Below are positions 16,742-25,054 of a DNA stretch of 64,000 nt, in pieces. The notes beneath the pieces are model-generated. The model saw nothing but the letters and a program-made list of their open reading frames with translations, did no database searches and was not told where the DNA came from. Positions within the stretch are counted from its first letter, which is position 1, and every line of letters begins with the position of its first letter. Origin of the DNA: DASPFV01 sp035620975 (GTDB lineage Bacteria > Acidobacteriota > Vicinamibacteria > Vicinamibacterales > 2-12-FULL-66-21); NCBI GenBank assembly GCA_035620975.1, contig DASPFV010000106.1:1-64000 (forward strand). Direction: 5' to 3'. Both the position numbers and the translations under genes were made by a program.

Positions 16742-16747
16742 CGCCAC

Positions 16748-16753
16748 ATTATA
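16748..16753 (-). promoter_or_regulatory. -10 box of the nagZ/mur operon (leaderless)
   Basis: Perfect TATAAT on the minus strand, ending six bases before the nagZ ATG at 16741. Transcription would start at or next to the A of ATG. No good TTGACA is found 16-18 bases upstream. Confidence 0.55.
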
Positions 16754-16796
16754 GGTCGCGCCACCGGCGCACACGGATTTGCGTCGGCTGCGTCCG

Positions 16797-16893
16797 CGGA
16801 CGAACCCGCGCCGCGGAAGAACACGCGCCACGGAAGAACACGGACGAACACGGACGAACACGCGCCACGGACGAACACGGAAGAACACGGAGC
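16797..16893. repeat. Decamer-based direct repeat array in the nagZ-polX spacer
   Basis: The unit GAACACGGAC (with the variant GAACACGGAA) recurs in direct order, interspersed with two copies of GAACACGCGCCACGGA. The array fills the middle of the 271-bp divergent spacer and gives Arg/Val/Phe-rich nonsense in all frames, so it is non-coding. Confidence 0.75.
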
Positions 16894-16989
16894 CGGGGGG
16901 TGGCCAGGGGCCGACATCCCGCGCCGGCGCGCGGGTAGTGACGACGGCGTAGTCCGCCTGGCGGCGCCGGCAGCCTGCCCAGCGGCGGC

Positions 16990-16995
16990 TATAAT
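16990..16995 (+). promoter_or_regulatory. -10 box for polX
   Basis: Perfect TATAAT, 17 bases before the polX ATG at 17013, giving a 5' UTR of roughly 10 bases. The -35 region is GC-rich without a TTGACA match. Confidence 0.45.
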
Positions 16996-17012
16996 GGCCG
17001 GGACGCCGCCAG

Positions 17013-18743
17013 ATGGACAACCTCGCGATCTCACGGGTGCTGGCGGAAATCGGCGATCTGCTCGAAATCAAGGGGGAGAACCCCTTCAAGATCCGCGCGT
17101 ACCGCAACGCCGCGGAAACAGTCTCGCACTCGGCGGCGCGCGTCGCCGACCTCACTCCTGCCGAGCGGCTGGCCATCCCTGGCATCGGCAAGGACCTGGC
17201 CGGGAAGATCGGCGAGCTGATCGAGTCGGGATCGATGGCCTACCATCAGGCGCTGCTCCAGGAGTTCCCGCCAACCGTGCTGGACATGCTGCATCTGCAG
17301 GGCGTGGGCCCGCGGACGGCGGCGCTGCTGTTCCGCGAGCTTGGGATTCGCACGCTCGACGAGCTCGAGGAGGCCGCGAAGGCGGGCCGCCTGCGGGCGC
17401 TCAAGGGCGTGGGCCCCCGGAAAGAAGAGGCCATCCTCCGGTCGCTGCAGGAGCGGACGCGCTTCACCGGCCGGCGGCTGATGGCCGAAGCGCACGACAC
17501 GGCGGCCGCGCTCGTCGCGTGGCTTCGAGAGCAGGCGCCTGAGGCGCTGATCGCTCCAGTGGGCAGCCTGCGCCGCGGGTGCGAGACATGCGGCGACCTC
17601 GACATCCTTGCCGCGGGCGCCTCCCCGGCGCTCATGGACGTGTTCACGCGCTACGGGCTGGTCGAGCGCGTACTCGCGCGGGGCGAGACGAAGTCGAGCG
17701 TGCTCCTCTGGGGCGGCTTCCAGACCGACCTCCGGCTCGTGCCGCGCGACAGCGTGGGCGCCGCGCTCCAGTACTTCACGGGCTCGAAGGCGCACAATAT
17801 CGCGCTCCGCGACCGGGCCATACAGCGCGGCTTCAAGCTGAACGAGTACGGGCTGTACCGCGCCGCGGATGAAGCGGTCGTGGCGGGCGCCGACGAAGAG
17901 GGCATCTACGAGGCGCTGGGCCTCGCCTACGTCCCGCCCGAGCTGCGCGAGAACCGCGGCGAGCTGGCGGCGGCCGAGAGCCGGCAGGTCCCCGCGCTCG
18001 TGTCGCTGGCGGACGTGCGCGGCGATCTGCACATGCATACCACCGCCACCGACGGCCGGGCAGACGTCGAGGAGATGGCCCGCGCAGCGCGGGCTGCCGG
18101 CCTGAGCTACATCGCGATCACGGATCACAGCCGCGCGCTCGCCATGGCCGGGGGGCTCGACGAGAAGGCCGTGCTCGCGCAGGCCCGGCACGTGCGGGCG
18201 CTGAACGATCGGCTCGAGGGCATCAGGGCGCTCGCGGGGATCGAATGCGACATCCGCCCGGATGGCTCGATGGATCTGGCCGATGACTGTTTGGCAGAGC
18301 TCGACATCGTCATCGCCTCCGTCCACTCCGCCTTCAACCAGGAGGAAGCGCAGATGACGGACCGGGTCCTCCGGGCAATCGAGTGCCCATGGGTGGACGT
18401 CATCGGACATCCCACGGGCCGGCTGATTCTGAAACGGGATGGATACCGGCTCGCTTTCGAGCGGATCGTCGCCGCAGCGGCGGACGCGGGTGTGGCCCTG
18501 GAGATCAACAGCCAGCCGGATCGGCTCGACCTCGACGAGCATCACGCCCGCCTCGCCCGCGACCGCGGCGTCGGCATCGTCGTGGACTCCGACGCGCACT
18601 CCCCCGCCGCCCTCGGGCAGCTCCGCTGGGGAGTCACGGTAGCGCGACGCGCGTGGCTCACGAGCGCAGACGTGCTGAACACCAGGCCCGTGGAGCAGCT
18701 TCGCGCCTCGCTGCGGCGGAACCGGAGCCGGAAGCCCCGATGA
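17013..18743 (+). CDS. polX: DNA polymerase/3'-5' exonuclease PolX
   Basis: 576 residues from ATG 17013, the usual bacterial PolX length. An N-terminal 8-kDa-like domain with helix-hairpin-helix motifs (PGIGKDLAGKIGELI, QGVGPRTAALL, KGVGPRKEEAI) is followed by the polymerase site GSLRRGCETCGDLDIL with Asp195 and Asp197, and Asp239 in FQTDLRLV. The PHP domain starts near 335: GDLHMHTTATDGR (His340, His342), ITDHS, GIECDI, SVH, GHP and DSDAH, a full metal-ligand set. Bacterial PolX fills short gaps in base-excision repair and has PHP-dependent nuclease activity. It overlaps the next gene by ATGA. A degenerate paralogue lies at 5139. Confidence 0.95.
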   Translation: MDNLAISRVLAEIGDLLEIKGENPFKIRAYRNAAETVSHSAARVADLTPAERLAIPGIGKDLAGKIGELIESGSMAYHQALLQEFPPTVLDMLHLQGVGPRTAALLFRELGIRTLDELEEAAKAGRLRALKGVGPRKEEAILRSLQERTRFTGRRLMAEAHDTAAALVAWLREQAPEALIAPVGSLRRGCETCGDLDILAAGASPALMDVFTRYGLVERVLARGETKSSVLLWGGFQTDLRLVPRDSVGAALQYFTGSKAHNIALRDRAIQRGFKLNEYGLYRAADEAVVAGADEEGIYEALGLAYVPPELRENRGELAAAESRQVPALVSLADVRGDLHMHTTATDGRADVEEMARAARAAGLSYIAITDHSRALAMAGGLDEKAVLAQARHVRALNDRLEGIRALAGIECDIRPDGSMDLADDCLAELDIVIASVHSAFNQEEAQMTDRVLRAIECPWVDVIGHPTGRLILKRDGYRLAFERIVAAAADAGVALEINSQPDRLDLDEHHARLARDRGVGIVVDSDAHSPAALGQLRWGVTVARRAWLTSADVLNTRPVEQLRASLRRNRSRKPR

Positions 18744-18937
18744 ACGGCCGGCCTCCGGACGCGCTCGCGCGCATCCGCGAGCTCTACTTCAAGGCCACTC
18801 CGAAGACCATCCAGCGGGATCTCGCCGAGGCCATCGAGCTGCTGAAATCGATGAGGACGGAGGCCGAACGCGAGAAGGCGACCGTGTTCATGCAGGGCCT
18901 CGCCGACATGCGGACGGAGTTCGGGAAGCGCCGCTGA
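18740..18937 (+). CDS. 65-aa conserved-looking protein coupled to polX
   Basis: 65 residues from ATG 18740, which overlaps the polX stop as ATGA. The sequence (ARIRELYFKATPKTIQRDLA, then EAIELLKSMRTEAEREKATVFMQGLADM) is helical, charged and well behaved; no family recognised. Being coupled to polX, it may be an accessory protein, but nothing in it proves that. It ends 13 bases from a convergent gene. Confidence 0.65.
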   Translation: MNGRPPDALARIRELYFKATPKTIQRDLAEAIELLKSMRTEAEREKATVFMQGLADMRTEFGKRR

Positions 18938-18950
18938 CGGGCGCCGGCGC

Positions 18951-19718
18951 TCATCCGCGGGCCTTCGCCGTGATCCTGCGGGCCGCCAGGCGGAGCGCCT
19001 CGGGAATATTGCGATCCGTCGCGAGCATCTTCACGTCGCGCTCGTTGAGCCGCTGCAGCAGCTGCATCGAGATGGCCGGGGGGGTCTTCGGGTTCTTCGC
19101 CAGGCCGAGCACGACACCGTAGTTCTTGAGCCAGCTCCGGTTCGATGCAATGACGCGGAGCACCTCGTCCGAGACGTTCGCCATCTTGGCGAACGTCTCG
19201 ACCTCGGCGTCCGTGAGCTTCGGGCTGCTGAGGACGGCGGCCGCTACCATGCGGTTCGAGTCGCGGATGAGCTGCGCCCGCTGCTCGCGCGTGCCTTTCA
19301 TCGCGAGTTTGATGCGGTCCATGATCGGCAGGTTCGCGAGGACCTTGGGCGTGCCCGGCGCCTCTTCCTCACCGGTCTCGGGAAGCTCGAACAGGGTGTC
19401 GACGAGCGGCTCCGACACATCGTCCGCCGGGTTCGAGGCGGGCTGTACGCCGCGCCGCGCGAAGAAGTCGCGGATTTCGGAAGGGACATCACCGCGTGCG
19501 AGGAACGCGCGCAGGGCATCGAGCGGCAGGCCGTCGAGCGTGGCGCGGGTCCGGGCTGCGATCTCGCTGTCAGGATCGTCGGCCAGCAGCACCAGCAGGG
19601 CGACCTGTTCGTGCGCCCGGGGCGCGAGCGCTCCCTGCGCGGCGAGCAGCCGGATCTCCCGCGTCACTTCCCCCCGCCGGAACATGTCCACGAGGGCCGA
19701 ACGGAAAGCCGGATCCAT
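18951..19718 (-). CDS. HEAT-like repeat protein of unknown function
   Basis: 255 residues from ATG 19718. Helical repeats dominate: SALVDMFRRGEVTREIRLLAAQG near the start and, in the C-terminal half, VAAAVLSSPKLTDAEVETFAKMANVSDEVLRVIASNRSW followed by NPKTPPAISMQLLQRLNERDVKMLATDRNIPEALRLAARRI. This pattern of 'asparagine-lysine-threonine-proline' helices resembles DUF2336/HEAT-type proteins of acidobacteria and deltaproteobacteria, so I call it HEAT-like. No catalytic motifs, signal peptide or membrane segment. It is the last gene of the minus-strand run that starts at ffh, 9 bases after thiE. Confidence 0.7.
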   Translation of the reverse strand: MDPAFRSALVDMFRRGEVTREIRLLAAQGALAPRAHEQVALLVLLADDPDSEIAARTRATLDGLPLDALRAFLARGDVPSEIRDFFARRGVQPASNPADDVSEPLVDTLFELPETGEEEAPGTPKVLANLPIMDRIKLAMKGTREQRAQLIRDSNRMVAAAVLSSPKLTDAEVETFAKMANVSDEVLRVIASNRSWLKNYGVVLGLAKNPKTPPAISMQLLQRLNERDVKMLATDRNIPEALRLAARRITAKARG

Positions 19719-19727
19719 TGGCTTGAT

Positions 19728-20414
19728 TCAGTCCCGAACCATCTTGCTGCCCGCGTGTCTCCAGGCCGCATTCAGCTGCTCGACGATTCTCGACAGCGCC
19801 TCGACCGAGCCGTCGGCGAACAGGCGGATGGCAGCAACACCCGCTGCCCCCGCACCGGCGATCGACACGAACCGATCGGTGCTGACGCCGCCGATAGCGA
19901 GGACCGGCAGACGCACCGCAGCGCAGACGGCTTCGAGCGCGGGAAGACCGGCGACATCGTGACCCGCCGGCTTGCTGGAGGTTTCGAAGACCGTTCCGAA
20001 GACGAGGTAGTCGCAGCCTCCGGCCTCGTCGACGCTTCGAGCCTCGGCCTCTGTGTGAACGGACCGGCCGATGAGGAAGCCGGGCGGCACGATCGATCGC
20101 ACGCGAGCCGCGGGCAGGCCCTCCGAGGGCAGGTGTACGCCATGTGCGCCGCAGGCGAGGGCGATGTCCGCCCGTTCGTTCACGAGCACGCGCGTGGCTC
20201 TGGACGACAGCGCGTCGAGGATGCGGGAAACGACCGCGCACAGGGTCCGGTCGTCGCAGCCGCGCTCACGAACCTGGATCAGGGTGACGCCCGCCTCGGC
20301 GGCACGCGCGGCGTGTTCCACGAGCCGGTCGAGTCCGCCGGGAGAGCCGCCGTCGGGCCGGCCGCGATCGGTGATCGCCATGGAAACCGGAGCCGGGAGC
20401 CGCGGTACCGTCAT
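19728..20414 (-). CDS. thiE: Thiamine phosphate synthase / TenI-family protein
   Basis: 228 residues from ATG 20414, overlapping the upstream membrane gene as ATGA. A TIM-barrel of the ThiE/TenI family: MAITDR at strand 1, VTLIQVRERG, LVNERADIALACGAHGVHLPSEGLP, IGRSVHTEAEA, DYLVFGTVFETSSKPA and LAIGGVSTDRF for phosphate binding. ThiE joins HMP-PP and thiazole phosphate to thiamine phosphate. The HLPS (rather than HLGQ) and RERG (rather than REK) motifs lean towards TenI, an isomerase of the same fold, so the symbol is provisional. No other thi genes are nearby. Confidence 0.75.
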   Translation of the reverse strand: MTVPRLPAPVSMAITDRGRPDGGSPGGLDRLVEHAARAAEAGVTLIQVRERGCDDRTLCAVVSRILDALSSRATRVLVNERADIALACGAHGVHLPSEGLPAARVRSIVPPGFLIGRSVHTEAEARSVDEAGGCDYLVFGTVFETSSKPAGHDVAGLPALEAVCAAVRLPVLAIGGVSTDRFVSIAGAGAAGVAAIRLFADGSVEALSRIVEQLNAAWRHAGSKMVRD

Positions 20415-20683
20415 CCGGCCGAGTCCGGACGCGCGGCTTCGGAGTCGTGGACCCGACGGCCGGCGACCGCGGCGGCGAGCTCGGCCAGGCCCGCGACGGC
20501 CGTGATCAGGCCGACCCCGGAGATCGCCCCGCGGAGAAAGAGGTTGGACACCAGCCCTTCCAGGAAAGGGACGGATGCGAGGAACAGGTTGCGCTCCCAG
20601 AAGCGCGACCAGGGGGCCACGATCAGGACGAGGCCCGCCTCGAGGAAGTACGCCGCAAACAGGAGACGCGAGAAGAACGAGAT
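20411..20683 (-). CDS. Small membrane protein, apparent ATC start
   Basis: 90 residues if started at ATC 20683: ISFFSRLLFAAYFLEAGLVLIVAPWSRFWERN... Two hydrophobic segments are visible (about 5-22 and 50-75), with a conserved-looking APWSRFWERNLF between. The open frame continues upstream into the TPR gene but with no protein-like character, and no ATG, GTG or TTG occurs between residue 12 of that extension and a GTG that would cut off the first membrane segment. A GGAGG at 20693-20689 sits five bases before ATC, which directly follows the upstream TGA by one base. Function unknown. Overlaps thiE by ATGA. Confidence 0.6.
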   Translation of the reverse strand: MSFFSRLLFAAYFLEAGLVLIVAPWSRFWERNLFLASVPFLEGLVSNLFLRGAISGVGLITAVAGLAELAAAVAGRRVHDSEAARPDSAG

Positions 20684-20684
20684 G

Positions 20685-22607
20685 TCAGCCTCCGCTCTGC
20701 GCGCGGGCGAGCCGATCGATCCGGGACGGGACGTCGCGGTAGTCGCCGGCCTCGGCCTGAAGCTCCAGGAACACAGCGAGCGCCCGGACGACTTCCCCCT
20801 CGTCATCGAGCAGGACGCCGAGGTCGTAGAGAAGCGCATGCCCCTGCTCCGGCTCCGGCGGAGGAGCCTCGGCCGCGCGCTCGAGCCAGTCGATGGCGCC
20901 CGTCCGCTCGCCGCGATCTCTCAGGAGCCGGCCCAGGACCGAAGCCGCCTCGAAACGATGGCGCGTGGAGCGCGCCGCCGTCGTCAGCGAGGCGATGGCC
21001 TCGTCCGGCCTGCCCATCTCGAGATACGTGCGCGCGAGGATCATGTGCTGCGTGGAGTAGTCGGGGCCGCTCTCCGCCTGGTCTCGCTTCTGCTGGAAGA
21101 CCTCCTCCAGATTCCGCGAGGGCCCGGTCGTCGAGGCGGCTGGCCGGGCATCCAGCTCGCCCAGCGCGCCCGTGATGTCGAGCTCCTCCCCGGATGTGGC
21201 AGTCGCCCGCGCAGCGGCAACCGCTTCGGGCCGCACAGCCGGCGCGGCCGTGGCGGGCTCCTGCGGCGCGGGCAACGCTTCCTCGCCGGCTGACTCGTCG
21301 ACGGCAATCGCGACTGGAGCGGGTCTGTCGTCGGCACCAGCCGATTCGGCGGCCGGGACGGGCAGCTCGAAGAACGGGTCCCTGGCCATGAACGGGACCT
21401 GGCCGCTGAGCCGCTCGGCGATGACCGTATCGGGGTCGGATACACGCAGCATGACGAGCGATCGGCGGAACCGATCGATGTGGGCCGATTCCCACGGTTC
21501 GCGGGCGACGAGATCCTCGGCAATCGCACGCGCCTCGGCCGCGTGGCCGGCGGCCAGGTAGGCGTCCGCGAGCCGCTCCTGTGCCTCGTACATCGAACTC
21601 TCCAGCCCGGCGTCCACGCAGATCTCGACGAGCTTCAGCAGCGCCGGGATGTGGCCCGGAACGCGGGCCACGAACTCCTGGAGGAGCCGGACCGCAGCCA
21701 GGTGGTCAGACGCCGCGAGCGCGGCGTCGACCGCCGCGTCCACGCAGATCAAGGCCGCCTCGGCGTTGCCGTCGAGCAGCGTCCATCCGAGCTCCACCAC
21801 CCGGGCGCGGCTGTCGGCACTCGACGCGAGGAGCCCGGGCAGGAGTTCCCGAGCGCGATTGATAGCGCCGGCGCGGAGGTCCAGCTCCACGAGCGCGAGC
21901 AGCAGGGCCGGGTCGCTACCGGCCGTCTCCCGGTCGAGGTGTTTCCGCGCCCCGTCGAGGTCGCCGCGCTCCAGCGCCGCCCTGGCGAGAGTGGCGCGTG
22001 CTGCAGGATCCCCGGGCGCCAGGCGCGCGTATTCCCGCAGCGCCGCAAGCGCGTCAGCGGTCCGACCCTTCTCGGCAAGGTCGTCGGACATCGCCTTGTA
22101 GGCGTCCGCCGCGCCGCTCGCCTGGCCCATGTCTTCCAAAGTCCGGGCCGCGAGCTGCCGGGCCTCGAAATCGCCGGAATCAAGGGTACCCAGCCGCACG
22201 ATGATCTCGGCCGCGCCACGGCGGTCGCCACGCTTGCGGCGGCGGCTTTCCACGAGCGAGAGGTAGGCCTTCGCGTCGGCCAGCAGGCCCTGCCGCGCCG
22301 AGACTTCGGCCAGCTGCAGCTGCACTGCTTCCGAGTCGGGGTCGATTTTCAGGATTTTCTTGTAGAGGGCGGCCGCCTTCGGATAGAAGCCCTCCTCCAT
22401 GAAGTGACCGGCGATCCGGCTGTAGTGCCCCACCGCCTCGGCCGGCTGCCCGTTCCTGGCGTACAGATCGCCGAGCGTGTTGGCCGTAGTCCAGTCCCGC
22501 GGCTGGTCCTCCAGCACCCGGACGTACTCGGCAATCGCGCCGTCCAGTCGTCCCTGCCGCAGGAGCTTCTCCGCCTTCTTCAGCGTGCTGTCGCGATCGA
22601 AAGCCAC
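20685..22607 (-). CDS. Large TPR-repeat protein
   Basis: 640 residues from ATG 22607. Repeated helix pairs with the TPR consensus run through the N-terminal 370 residues (GRLDGAIAEYVRVLEDQPRD, GFYPKAAALYKKILKIDPDS, GRTADALAALREYARLAPGD, GHAAEARAIAEDLVAREPWE). A Pro/Ala/Glu-rich spacer (about 410-510) separates these from a C-terminal set (YSTQHMILARTYLEMGRPDEAI...). No signal peptide or membrane segment, so cytoplasmic. Proteins of this kind scaffold complexes; this one is most likely co-transcribed with rnhB 47 bases upstream and with the small membrane protein downstream. Confidence 0.8.
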   Translation of the reverse strand: MAFDRDSTLKKAEKLLRQGRLDGAIAEYVRVLEDQPRDWTTANTLGDLYARNGQPAEAVGHYSRIAGHFMEEGFYPKAAALYKKILKIDPDSEAVQLQLAEVSARQGLLADAKAYLSLVESRRRKRGDRRGAAEIIVRLGTLDSGDFEARQLAARTLEDMGQASGAADAYKAMSDDLAEKGRTADALAALREYARLAPGDPAARATLARAALERGDLDGARKHLDRETAGSDPALLLALVELDLRAGAINRARELLPGLLASSADSRARVVELGWTLLDGNAEAALICVDAAVDAALAASDHLAAVRLLQEFVARVPGHIPALLKLVEICVDAGLESSMYEAQERLADAYLAAGHAAEARAIAEDLVAREPWESAHIDRFRRSLVMLRVSDPDTVIAERLSGQVPFMARDPFFELPVPAAESAGADDRPAPVAIAVDESAGEEALPAPQEPATAAPAVRPEAVAAARATATSGEELDITGALGELDARPAASTTGPSRNLEEVFQQKRDQAESGPDYSTQHMILARTYLEMGRPDEAIASLTTAARSTRHRFEAASVLGRLLRDRGERTGAIDWLERAAEAPPPEPEQGHALLYDLGVLLDDEGEVVRALAVFLELQAEAGDYRDVPSRIDRLARAQSGG

Positions 22608-22654
22608 AGAGGCCTCTCCAGGTCGGGAGACGTCGGGGAGCGTCGAGCTGGAGG

Positions 22655-23278
22655 CTACTCCAGCGTATCAAACAGTGTGGGCGGCCGGAACGACCGCCGG
22701 TGCATGTCGGAATATCCGTAGCGCGACACGGCGTCGAGGTGATCCCGCGTGGCGTACCCCTTGTGCCGGTCGAATCCATAACGCGGGTCCCGGGCGTGGA
22801 GCTCGAACATGAGCCGATCGCGCGTGACCTTCGCCACAATCGAGGCCGCAGCGATGACGGTGCATCGGCTGTCGCCGTGCGTGATCGCACGTTGCGCCAT
22901 CAGCAGGTCCGGTACCCGGAACGCGTCCACCAGCACGAAATCCGGACACGGGACCAGCGACATCACGGCCCGCTGCATCGCCCGGAGGGAGGCCTGATGG
23001 ATGTTGATCCGATCGATCTCCTCGCAATCGGCCGCCGCGACGCTCCACGCGATGGCCGAACGGGTGATTCGCTCGTAGAGCCGCACCCGCTCGAGCGCTG
23101 TCACGGTCTTCGAGTCGCAGACCCGGGCGATGTACCGATCCGGCGCGAGGATGACGGCGGCCGCGACCACGGGTCCGGCCAGGCAGCCGCGCCCGACCTC
23201 GTCGACTCCCGCCACCGCGTTGAAACCCATCCGGCGGATGGCGTTCTCGAGCGTTCTGAAGGCGCGGACCTTGACCAT
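22655..23278 (-). CDS. rnhB: Ribonuclease HII
   Basis: 207 residues from ATG 23278. RNase HII removes ribonucleotides and RNA from RNA-DNA hybrids. The acidic active site is recognisable: AGVDEVGRGCLAGPVVAAAVIL (Asp-Glu), then VLVDAF and AAASIVAKVTRDRLM, with the family's HKGYATRDHLDAVSRYG near the C-terminus. A short N-terminal extension (MVKVRAFRTLENAIRRMGF) precedes the domain. The order rplS-rnhB after trmD is a widespread ribosomal-operon arrangement. Confidence 0.93.
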   Translation of the reverse strand: MVKVRAFRTLENAIRRMGFNAVAGVDEVGRGCLAGPVVAAAVILAPDRYIARVCDSKTVTALERVRLYERITRSAIAWSVAAADCEEIDRINIHQASLRAMQRAVMSLVPCPDFVLVDAFRVPDLLMAQRAITHGDSRCTVIAAASIVAKVTRDRLMFELHARDPRYGFDRHKGYATRDHLDAVSRYGYSDMHRRSFRPPTLFDTLE

Positions 23279-23314
23279 CCGGCAAATCCTTCGCCGTCCT
23301 CCCGATACGCCGCG

Positions 23315-23665
23315 TCAGGACGTGGGCTTCTTCTGCTCCTTCATGCGCGCGGCCTTGCCCTTGAGGTTCCGGAGGAAGTACAGCTTCGCACGGCGGACCC
23401 TGGCAGACCGCACCACGTCGATCTTGTCGATGACGGGCGAGTGCAGCGGAAAGATGCGCTCGACCCCCTGGCCGAACGACACCTTGCGCACCGTGAAGGT
23501 CGCCCTCGCGCCCCCCCGGTGCATGCCAATCACGATACCCTCGAAGACCTGGATCCGCTCCTTGTCGCCCTCCCGCACCTTGACGTGTACGCGCACGGTG
23601 TCGCCGGGCTTGATCGCCGGGCGCTCCACCAGCTGTCCGCGCTCGACGGTCTCTACGGCAGTCAT
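23315..23665 (-). CDS. rplS: 50S ribosomal protein L19
   Basis: 116 residues from ATG 23665, overlapping the trmD stop as ATGA; the open frame upstream is inside trmD. Full-length L19: IKPGDTVRVHVKVREGDKERIQVFEGIVI, then GQGVERIFPLHSPVIDKIDVVRSARVRRAKLYFLRNLKGKAARMKE, the interface with 16S rRNA at the subunit bridge. Part of the conserved rpsP-khpA-rimM-trmD-rplS operon. Confidence 0.96.
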   Translation of the reverse strand: MTAVETVERGQLVERPAIKPGDTVRVHVKVREGDKERIQVFEGIVIGMHRGGARATFTVRKVSFGQGVERIFPLHSPVIDKIDVVRSARVRRAKLYFLRNLKGKAARMKEQKKPTS

Positions 23666-24414
23666 CGATCCGCTCCCTTCTCCCGTTGCTCCAGCAGTTC
23701 GCGCAGCAGCGCCTGGTCGGACGCATCGAGCTGCGCGCGCCCAATCAGATCCGGGCGCCGATCCAGCGTGCGCGCCAGCGCCGCACGGCGGCGCCAGCGC
23801 GCGATTTCCCCGTGGTGCCCCGACAGCAGCACGGGGGGGACTTCCATGCCGCGGAATTCCGCAGGACGCGTGTACTGCGGAAAATCGAGCAGCCCGCCTG
23901 CGAACGAGTCGCGCGCCACGCTCGCCTCGTCGCCGACCACGCCAGGGATCAGCCGCGCCACGACATCGACGATCACCAGCGCCGCCAGCTCCCCGCCCGA
24001 CAGCACGTAATCGCCGATGGACAGCTCCTCCGTGGCGAGGAATTGTCGCACCCGGTCGTCCACTCCCTCGTACCGCCCGCACAGCAGGGCGATATGCCCC
24101 AACCGGCTCAGGCGCACGGCCGTGGCGTGCGTGAGCAGCGGACCGTCGGGGCTCGTCAGCACGATCGCGCCGGGCGCGCCACGCTCGCGACGGATGTGCT
24201 CGGCCGCACCGAAGAACGGCTCGGGCTTCATCACCATGCCCGGCCCGCCGCCGAACGGCACGTCGTCGACGACCCGATGCCGATCCGCCGTGAAGCGCCG
24301 CAGGTCGTGCACCGCCACGTCGAGCACGCCCCGTTGCACGGCCCGGCCGGTCACTCCTCCGGCCAGGAGCGGTTCCGCCATCTGCGGAAAGATCGTGACG
24401 ATGTCGATCTTCAC
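23662..24414 (-). CDS. trmD: tRNA (guanine-N1-)-methyltransferase
   Basis: 250 residues from GTG 24414, overlapping rimM as GTGA. TrmD methylates G37 of tRNAs reading CNN and related codons. The SPOUT knot is present: IDIVTIFPQMAEPLL at the N-terminus, DDVPFGGGPGMVMKPEPF, LLCGRYEGVDDRVRQFLATEELSIGDYVLSGGELAALV (SAM-binding trefoil knot) and the C-terminal VPPVLLSGHHGEIARWRR. Normal length. Confidence 0.95.
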   Translation of the reverse strand: MKIDIVTIFPQMAEPLLAGGVTGRAVQRGVLDVAVHDLRRFTADRHRVVDDVPFGGGPGMVMKPEPFFGAAEHIRRERGAPGAIVLTSPDGPLLTHATAVRLSRLGHIALLCGRYEGVDDRVRQFLATEELSIGDYVLSGGELAALVIVDVVARLIPGVVGDEASVARDSFAGGLLDFPQYTRPAEFRGMEVPPVLLSGHHGEIARWRRRAALARTLDRRPDLIGRAQLDASDQALLRELLEQREKGADR

Positions 24415-25028
24415 GGATCGAGCGGCCGGCGTGGCAGTTGCGGCGTTGACTCCCTGTTCGAACTCAGGTTCAGTTCCAGCAGCCCTTCGGGCGGATTCAC
24501 GACGATGAGCCGCGCCGCCGGGTCGACGCGCACGCAAATCTCCGCGGCCAGCGGAATCAGCACCTCGCCCCGCGGACCGGTCACCACGAGGCGGCTGAGC
24601 TCCATGGGACCCTCGACCGCGGTCACGTGTCCCACCTGCCGGCCGTCGAGATCGGTCACCTCGGAGCCCACCAGCTCGTCCCGGTAGTACGTACCCGCCG
24701 GCAGGGCCGGACGGTCGGCCGCCACGATTCGCAGCTCCTGCCCCGCCAGCGCCTGCGCCTGATCCATCGTCTCGACACCCTCGAGCGCCACGATGGGGCG
24801 GCCCTGGTGAAAACGCACGTGCACGATCCGGAACGACGCCGGCGACTCCCCCGCGCCGACGAACAGCCGCTCGCCCGTCCGGAACCGCTCGTCCGGAAAG
24901 TCGGTCTCGAGGTTGACGATCACCTGCCCCTTGTTCCCGTGCGCGCGGGCCACACGCCCGACGAGCACGAGATCGTCACCCATCTGCCGAGGTGGTTGCG
25001 CAGGTCGCGGCACGAGCTCCCTTTCCAT
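24411..25028 (-). CDS. rimM: 16S rRNA processing factor RimM
   Basis: 205 residues from ATG 25028; ATG 24983 (MGDDLVLVGRV) is an equally plausible start that would give the more usual N-terminus. RimM binds S19 and assists 30S head maturation. The VGRVARAHGNKGQVIVNLETDFPDERF opening and the PRC-barrel region TYYRDELVGSEVTDLDGRQVGHVTAV are clear; LIPLAAEICVRVDPAARLIVVNPPEGLLEL closes it. A basic extension of about 16 residues follows. Located between khpA and trmD as expected. Confidence 0.93.
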   Translation of the reverse strand: MERELVPRPAQPPRQMGDDLVLVGRVARAHGNKGQVIVNLETDFPDERFRTGERLFVGAGESPASFRIVHVRFHQGRPIVALEGVETMDQAQALAGQELRIVAADRPALPAGTYYRDELVGSEVTDLDGRQVGHVTAVEGPMELSRLVVTGPRGEVLIPLAAEICVRVDPAARLIVVNPPEGLLELNLSSNRESTPQLPRRPLDP

Positions 25029-25054
25029 CCCAGGCCCCGTGCTTCGGCGGCCGA

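Noticed and set aside
15647..17191. 514-residue NagZ with a long N-terminal extension
   Set aside because: The extension is translation of the decamer array and the polX 5' end; TATAAT lies between it and the real ATG.
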